Assembly: GCA_034401795.1 (NCBI GenBank)
Contig: CM067365.1
Coordinates: 11,892,156-11,956,155, forward strand
Reading direction: 5' to 3'
Source of the DNA: Chaetoderma sp. LZ-2023a
Lineage: Eukaryota > Mollusca > Caudofoveata > Chaetodermatida > Chaetodermatidae
Length of the DNA stretch: 64,000 nt
Below the pieces are notes generated by a model. That model had not been told where the DNA came from and made no database searches. It saw only the letters and a list, made by a program, of their open reading frames with translations. A program made the translations under genes and the position numbers. This document shows positions 60,186 to 64,000 of this stretch, piece by piece. Position 1 is the stretch's first letter; each line of letters opens with the position of its first letter.

Positions 60186-61146
60186 CAGCACCTAAAATTG
60201 AGATACTGTGAGCGTAGTGCTGATTTCATTCAGCTTTATTGAATACCTTATGTCGTAATCTAAATAAGAGCTTCCTCAACCCCACCCCCATTGCCATTTA
60301 CTTCATGCTAATCTACCACTTTCCGTGGAGAATCGCCCATTCGCAGTCATATTTAGGAACACGATATTGACGCTAGTAAGCACATAGCGAACTACGTGGC
60401 GTCTGTCACCTGCCGATCAAATCTATATCAATATTACCTTGTTTATTTTGCATCTAAACTGTGATGCCATGCATGTAGGAAGCTATATAAGACACAACAC
60501 ACAGTAATCCTACATTCTGTGCCCAACCACTAATCGTTATTTAACCATTTAATACTCACACCACATTCCTTATGCTGTAAAGAATACCCGGTTGAATATT
60601 TTGAAACCAATTTCACCGGGAGCTGTTGCTGCTTATGAGAGCAAACTATTCCAGTCAACTTACTTTCAAAATATTCATCAGCTCTCCAGTACAACGTGAG
60701 ACATTGAGCTGTCAGCGTTATGAACGAGTTATGAAAGGATATTCATTCCAACACGAGCCAAGCCCTGTTCATCTTAAGATAGTCGAGTCATGCTAATAAT
60801 ACAGCAGATTTCAACATAGAGGTAACTCAAAACTGAACAAGAAGACATCAGTGACGGATTCAGAAATTCCTTAACCACGTGACCCATGAGGGTCCTGGAA
60901 TGAGAACCCCCGCTCCATTGCAGTGAGCTAATTTTAAAACTATAGCTTCATACAGCATCATACACATTCTAATCACGTGATTGAATACGTCATCCTCATT
61001 AATCATACACATATAGATTTGTCTGATCAATGTTTTTGTAATCAAACGTGCGTGCGTCCGGACCATACAGACAATAACGCCCAGTATGTATGCTCTGAAT
61101 ATGCAATGCGTACACACGCAGACATACACAATTCACTTATGCCAAC
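60186..61146. other. upstream part of the RETSAT-like intron
   Basis: Unique-looking sequence between the minisatellite and the penultimate exon, with one MITE-A palindrome at 60590-60692. No exon seen. Confidence 0.5.
60590..60692 (+). mobile_element. MITE family A palindrome core
   Basis: CCGGTTGAATATTTTGAAAC and TTACTTTCAAAATATTCATC around GGGAGCTGTTGCTGCTTATG; arms about 45 nt with several mismatches. Confidence 0.75.
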
Positions 61147-61306
61147 CTGTCATGTACAGTCCAGGAATGTCAGTAGTTGGTCGGAATTCAACAGCTACTT
61201 CAGGTGAGAATCTGAGCGGTGTATGGGCCATTCCTAGCGAAGCTCCCTTGTGCCAGCCCAGATAGTATTCATTTGATACGGCGCTCCCGAAACTTGTATA
61301 CACTGC
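61147..61306 (-). CDS. RETSAT-like oxidoreductase, penultimate coding exon
   Basis: 160-nt exon between acceptor TGTTATTTCAG and donor GTTGGC, starting in phase 0 and ending in phase 1. It reads AVYTSFGSAVSNEYYLGWHK, GASLGMAHTPLRFSPEVAVE and FRPTTDIPGLYMTG. In RETSAT this region (TN/SNxxYLxxxxGAxxGxxHxxxR(F/L)) precedes the GLYxTGQD motif, and here that motif is completed by the exon 14 kb downstream, in frame. The fit on both sides is strong evidence that the two exons are one gene. Earlier exons, with the dinucleotide-binding GxGxxG motif, must lie above 61306 and I do not see them up to 64.0 kb. The donor is weak (GTTGGC), which could matter for splicing such a long repeat-filled intron. 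Confidence 0.78.
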
Positions 61307-61429
61307 CTGAAATAACAATGGGTGAATAAAATACCAAGTCGGAACGCAGGACCAATCAAGCAAAAATGGACAGAGACCACCTACATTGTTAACCGTGAAG
61401 AAAATAAATGAAGCAAACATTCAAATGGG

Positions 61430-62086
61430 CCTTGTCATTTCAAGCTATGTCCCGCCCTTCTCTCGCTAAGCTCCACTCACACCGCGCTCATGTTGGGATC
61501 GACCGAACTCCCTGACTATTAATTTCCAGAAAACTATACAAGTGAGCTATTGAATATTGCATATCGATGGTCCATGTTTGGCCATGTGCTAAGGATGCCA
61601 GAAGAGACACCAGCACAGAGCGCCTTGGAATTCACCCTACTCGGATCCAGCAAATACAAAGCCAGTAGAGGACGCCATTGCATAAATCTGCTAAGCGTGC
61701 TACGAGGTGACCTCAAGAAAGCAGGACTCGGTACACCTAAGTCAAGAATAGACCTGGGGAAGCTAAGGACAAGACACAGTGGGTAAAAGCGAAGAAGGAT
61801 TGATTACAGCTGTGGGATGTTTCTACTACTACAGCCGCAGAATACAGTATTCATACATATTGAATAGTTTAGAACTAACAGCGCCCAGTAAAATTACTTT
61901 CAAAATATTCAACAGCAAGTTTCTTAAACAGCAAAAACTTAGCATTCGTTCAACATGTCGGATTATTAAGCATTAAAGACGGTTTTAATCGAATCATTCA
62001 TGACGTCATGATTATGACACCAGCATACACGTCGCCTAGTTGATTATGACGTCATATGATTGATGAATAAACTGGAAAGGTGAATT
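61430..62086 (+). mobile_element. MITE family A copy interrupted by a LINE tail
   Basis: Left part 61430-61556 (CCTTGTCATTTCAAGCTATG to GAGCTATTGAATATT). Right part from about 61850 (ATTGAATAGTTTAGAACTAA, CAGCGCCCAGTAAAATTACT, TTTCAAAATATTCAACAGCA) to AACTGGAAAGGTGAAT at 62086. TGACGTCA at 62001-62008 and 62047-62054. The two parts are separated by the LINE fragment. Confidence 0.82.
61557..61853 (+). mobile_element. 5'-truncated LINE tail inserted in the MITE palindrome
   Basis: The frame reads RWSMFGHVLRMPEETPAQSA, then GSSKYKASRGRHCINLLSVL and RGDLKKAGLGTPKSRIDLGK. The 3' end is CTACTACAGCCGCAGAATAC then a CATACATA tail. The same peptides and 3' end occur, decayed, in the minus-strand LINE at 29.3-30.5 kb. 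ATTGAATA occurs on both sides of the insert, compatible with a target-site duplication. Confidence 0.8.
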
Positions 62087-62087
62087 T

Positions 62088-62132
62088 CCAGTTATGTCCC
62101 GCCCATTTCGAGCTATGCCCCGCTTCGTCACT
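62088..62132 (+). mobile_element. MITE family A left-end fragment
   Basis: TTTCCAGTTATGTCCCGCCC then CATTTCGAGCTATGCCCCGC. Confidence 0.55.
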
Positions 62133-62189
62133 TTCTCCTCTCATGGAATAATCCATCGTTGTATCTCTCTGGCTTCTATCAACTGTCAT

Positions 62190-62905
62190 TAAATTGCATT
62201 TCTATGGGCGGAACCGTAGCAGCTAGTCCGATAGCTTGAACATATCTTTATGCAGGACCTTCTGATCCTCCTCGCTTTTGATCTGACGTGAGCTATTTAT
62301 ATCGTAAGCGTACATGTAAGCTTCTGATGTCAGCATGTCTGGGAGGTCATTGATATGCAAGACAAAAATGACTGGTACCGGCCCCCCACCCCCCTGGGGT
62401 GGGCGGGTGTGTGGCCATGCTTATAATCTTGTTCCGCCCTGATGCGGAGTGGTTCACAATAATTCGTTGTGTTCTGTCTGATGAGAAGGCTCTGATTCAC
62501 TGCTGGACTTGCCCTGTTATCCCATACCAATTTAGTTTACTGGGAAGACGCGTATGAGGTACCGTGTCGAACGCTTTCATAAAATCGAGATATATAACAT
62601 TTCTGTTGCTGCCGTCTTCTAATTGTTGTGCCCATCCATCTAGCAACTTCAACGACTGCAGCGACGTGCATCTTCCTGAAATGAAGCCAAAGCGCTTATA
62701 ACTGAGCAACTAGCTAATCTTCATATGTTTGATGATGCGATCACTAACAATTGCAGCCATCACCTTGCACCTTATGCAAGTTAAGCTTACTGGCCTATAG
62801 TCGCTTACAACTTCTGATGCCCCTTAACATCATGCATTTCTGTGAAAATTCTCGTGTACACATCAGCGCCCTGTGATTCGTCAGTTCTTATCTTCGACAG
62901 CTTCT
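62190..62905 (-). pseudogene. LINE reverse transcriptase remnant (fingers-palm)
   Basis: From about 62830 downward: VVSDYRPVSLTCIRCKVMAA, IVSDRIIKHMKIS, stop, LLSYKRFGFISGRCTSLQSL, QQLEDGSNRNVIYLDFMKAF, DTVPHTRLPSKLNWYGITGQ. A frame break follows, then VPVIFVLHINDLPDMLTSEA, YAYDIN at the catalytic box (YADD expected) and KCNLMTV. The order NYRPVSL, GFxxGRS, YLDFxKAFDTVPH, LFxxxINDLP, Y-DD is that of a CR1/Rex-like RT. At least one stop and two frameshifts, and a damaged catalytic box. Confidence 0.85.
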
Positions 62906-62909
62906 TCAC

Positions 62910-64000
62910 GATATAGCACAAAATTACATATTGATAAAAATATAAATAGATATTGCAAAACTATTTTTTTTATACATGGAAAATTTCTGTTAAAAATCTG
63001 CAATTTCCGGATAAATCCAGAAAGATAGTCAAATTGCGGATGGTGATGAGAAAGAGTTCTTCGGGCTACTGAACCTGTCTAATACTATAATATCTGTGTT
63101 TTATATTTCTTCCAAGTAAGAGATGTGTCGCTCCTATTGAAGCTGATACTCATAATGATAACTGAACCACGTATACCTGATTATATACTTTTATTAAACT
63201 ATTATTACAAAACAATTTAAAAGCAAAATTGCCAATTAAATAATACTTTCGTTACGAAATGTACAGAGTAAATTTTTTTTCTTAAAACTGGACCGTTACC
63301 TCTACCACAAGCGAGGAAGGTATTATGTCATGCTTTCTCGAGCCAGACAACAATTTATATATGTATGGGTGGAGTTTAGCTAGCGATGGGTGGGGCATAG
63401 CCAAAACTGGAAAAGTCAGTAACGTAATATTGAGACAAAATCGTGCACATGCTGACGGGATATTTCCATGGTAGTCATTATCCGGACAAGGGGAATTTCC
63501 AGGATTAACAAATCATCTGCCGATTATTTATAGTATATGCTCGTATGTCCCATATATGGGTTACCTAAAAATCCGCATAGATTTTTGCCAATGTGTTGTT
63601 TCCGTTATGTTATCATTTGGTCTATGGGAAAGATGAATTTGGCCTTTTTCCCGTTGCCATCTTCATAGGTTGATGGCCTTTTTAAAGTAAGACCCAAAAG
63701 CGCGAATTTCCACAGTGTAATTTCGGCACATCCGATGGTTCAAACAATAACTTTGCTATAATCACTCAGAATTTACATTTAAAAAGTTTACGATTCTGTC
63801 TAAGATTCAATTTTATTGCCACGTGCAATTCTTAAGGGCTCTTAGTTTTAAAATCGCCGCCTGTAAGACAGAAGGTCACACAGGAAAGTCCATGAAAACA
63901 AGGAGACAGCTTTAATAAGGTAGGCATGCTACACGGTACCGTGCTAGGTTCATAGCGAATGAGAAATATAAACCTGTCCTTTAATACTGGTAACACAGCC
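62910..64000. other. intergenic or upstream RETSAT-like intron, no exon seen
   Basis: AT-rich sequence with one MITE-A left end (63358-63417, reverse: GGGGCATAGCCAAAACTGGA). If the RETSAT-like gene continues, this is part of its next intron. Confidence 0.45.

Noticed and set aside
62910..64000. Further upstream RETSAT-like exons
   Set aside because: No GxGxxG dinucleotide-binding motif or matching splice-bounded exon is visible on the minus strand.

Overview
This is nuclear DNA of an animal, most likely a marine invertebrate. Genes are split by GT-AG introns. There is a Pi/Mu/Sigma-like glutathione S-transferase, the end of a retinol-saturase (RETSAT)-like gene, and a dense load of animal-type transposons: CR1/jockey-like and other LINEs, hAT, Harbinger and TTAA-flanked MITEs. 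There are also long simple repeats and a giant minisatellite. No bacterial gene organisation, tRNA or rRNA is visible. The exact phylum cannot be read from the sequence.

Layout. 0-23.3 kb is transposon-rich intergenic DNA. It holds a degenerate CR1/jockey-like reverse transcriptase (0.2-1.2 kb), a fossil hAT transposon with transposase remnants (4.4-6.5 kb), a second LINE tail (12.1-13.0 kb), a possible family-X polymerase-like fragment (15.0-15.2 kb), a short hAT MITE with a perfect 8-bp target duplication (17.1 kb) and three TTA-type Harbinger-like MITEs (18.8, 21.6 and 22.5 kb). 23.69-27.32 kb is a complete four-exon glutathione S-transferase on the + strand; its introns hold MITEs, a 276-bp ACGC microsatellite and an ATT microsatellite. 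29.3-30.5 kb is a decayed LINE on the minus strand.

31.6-36.8 kb is a cluster of two Harbinger/PIF elements, each built as a transposase and its DNA-binding partner facing tail to tail. The first has an intact 341-residue transposase; the second has a transposase with two stops and a broken splice donor. 38-47 kb is again MITE-rich, with a nearly perfect 178-bp inverted duplication at 43.7-44.1 kb and an old tandem repeat at 42.5-43.6 kb.

46.97-61.31 kb, minus strand, is the 3' end of a RETSAT-like oxidoreductase gene. The last two coding exons join in frame across a 14,033-bp intron, and about 92% of that intron is a single 30-bp minisatellite (47.335-60.185 kb, over 420 units). The array has layered higher-order structure, including a 2,093-bp repeat made of 548 + 728 + 817 bp blocks. 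The remaining upstream exons lie beyond the window. 61.4-64 kb holds a MITE with a LINE tail inserted in its hairpin, another LINE fragment and intergenic DNA.

Two MITE families recur through the window. Family A (about 350-400 bp, TIR around CCTTTCCAGTTT) has a central palindrome of about 95 nt and carries TGACGTCA octamers. Family B (TTAA-flanked) is itself an almost complete foldback. Together they account for much of the non-coding sequence and lie in or beside both host genes.
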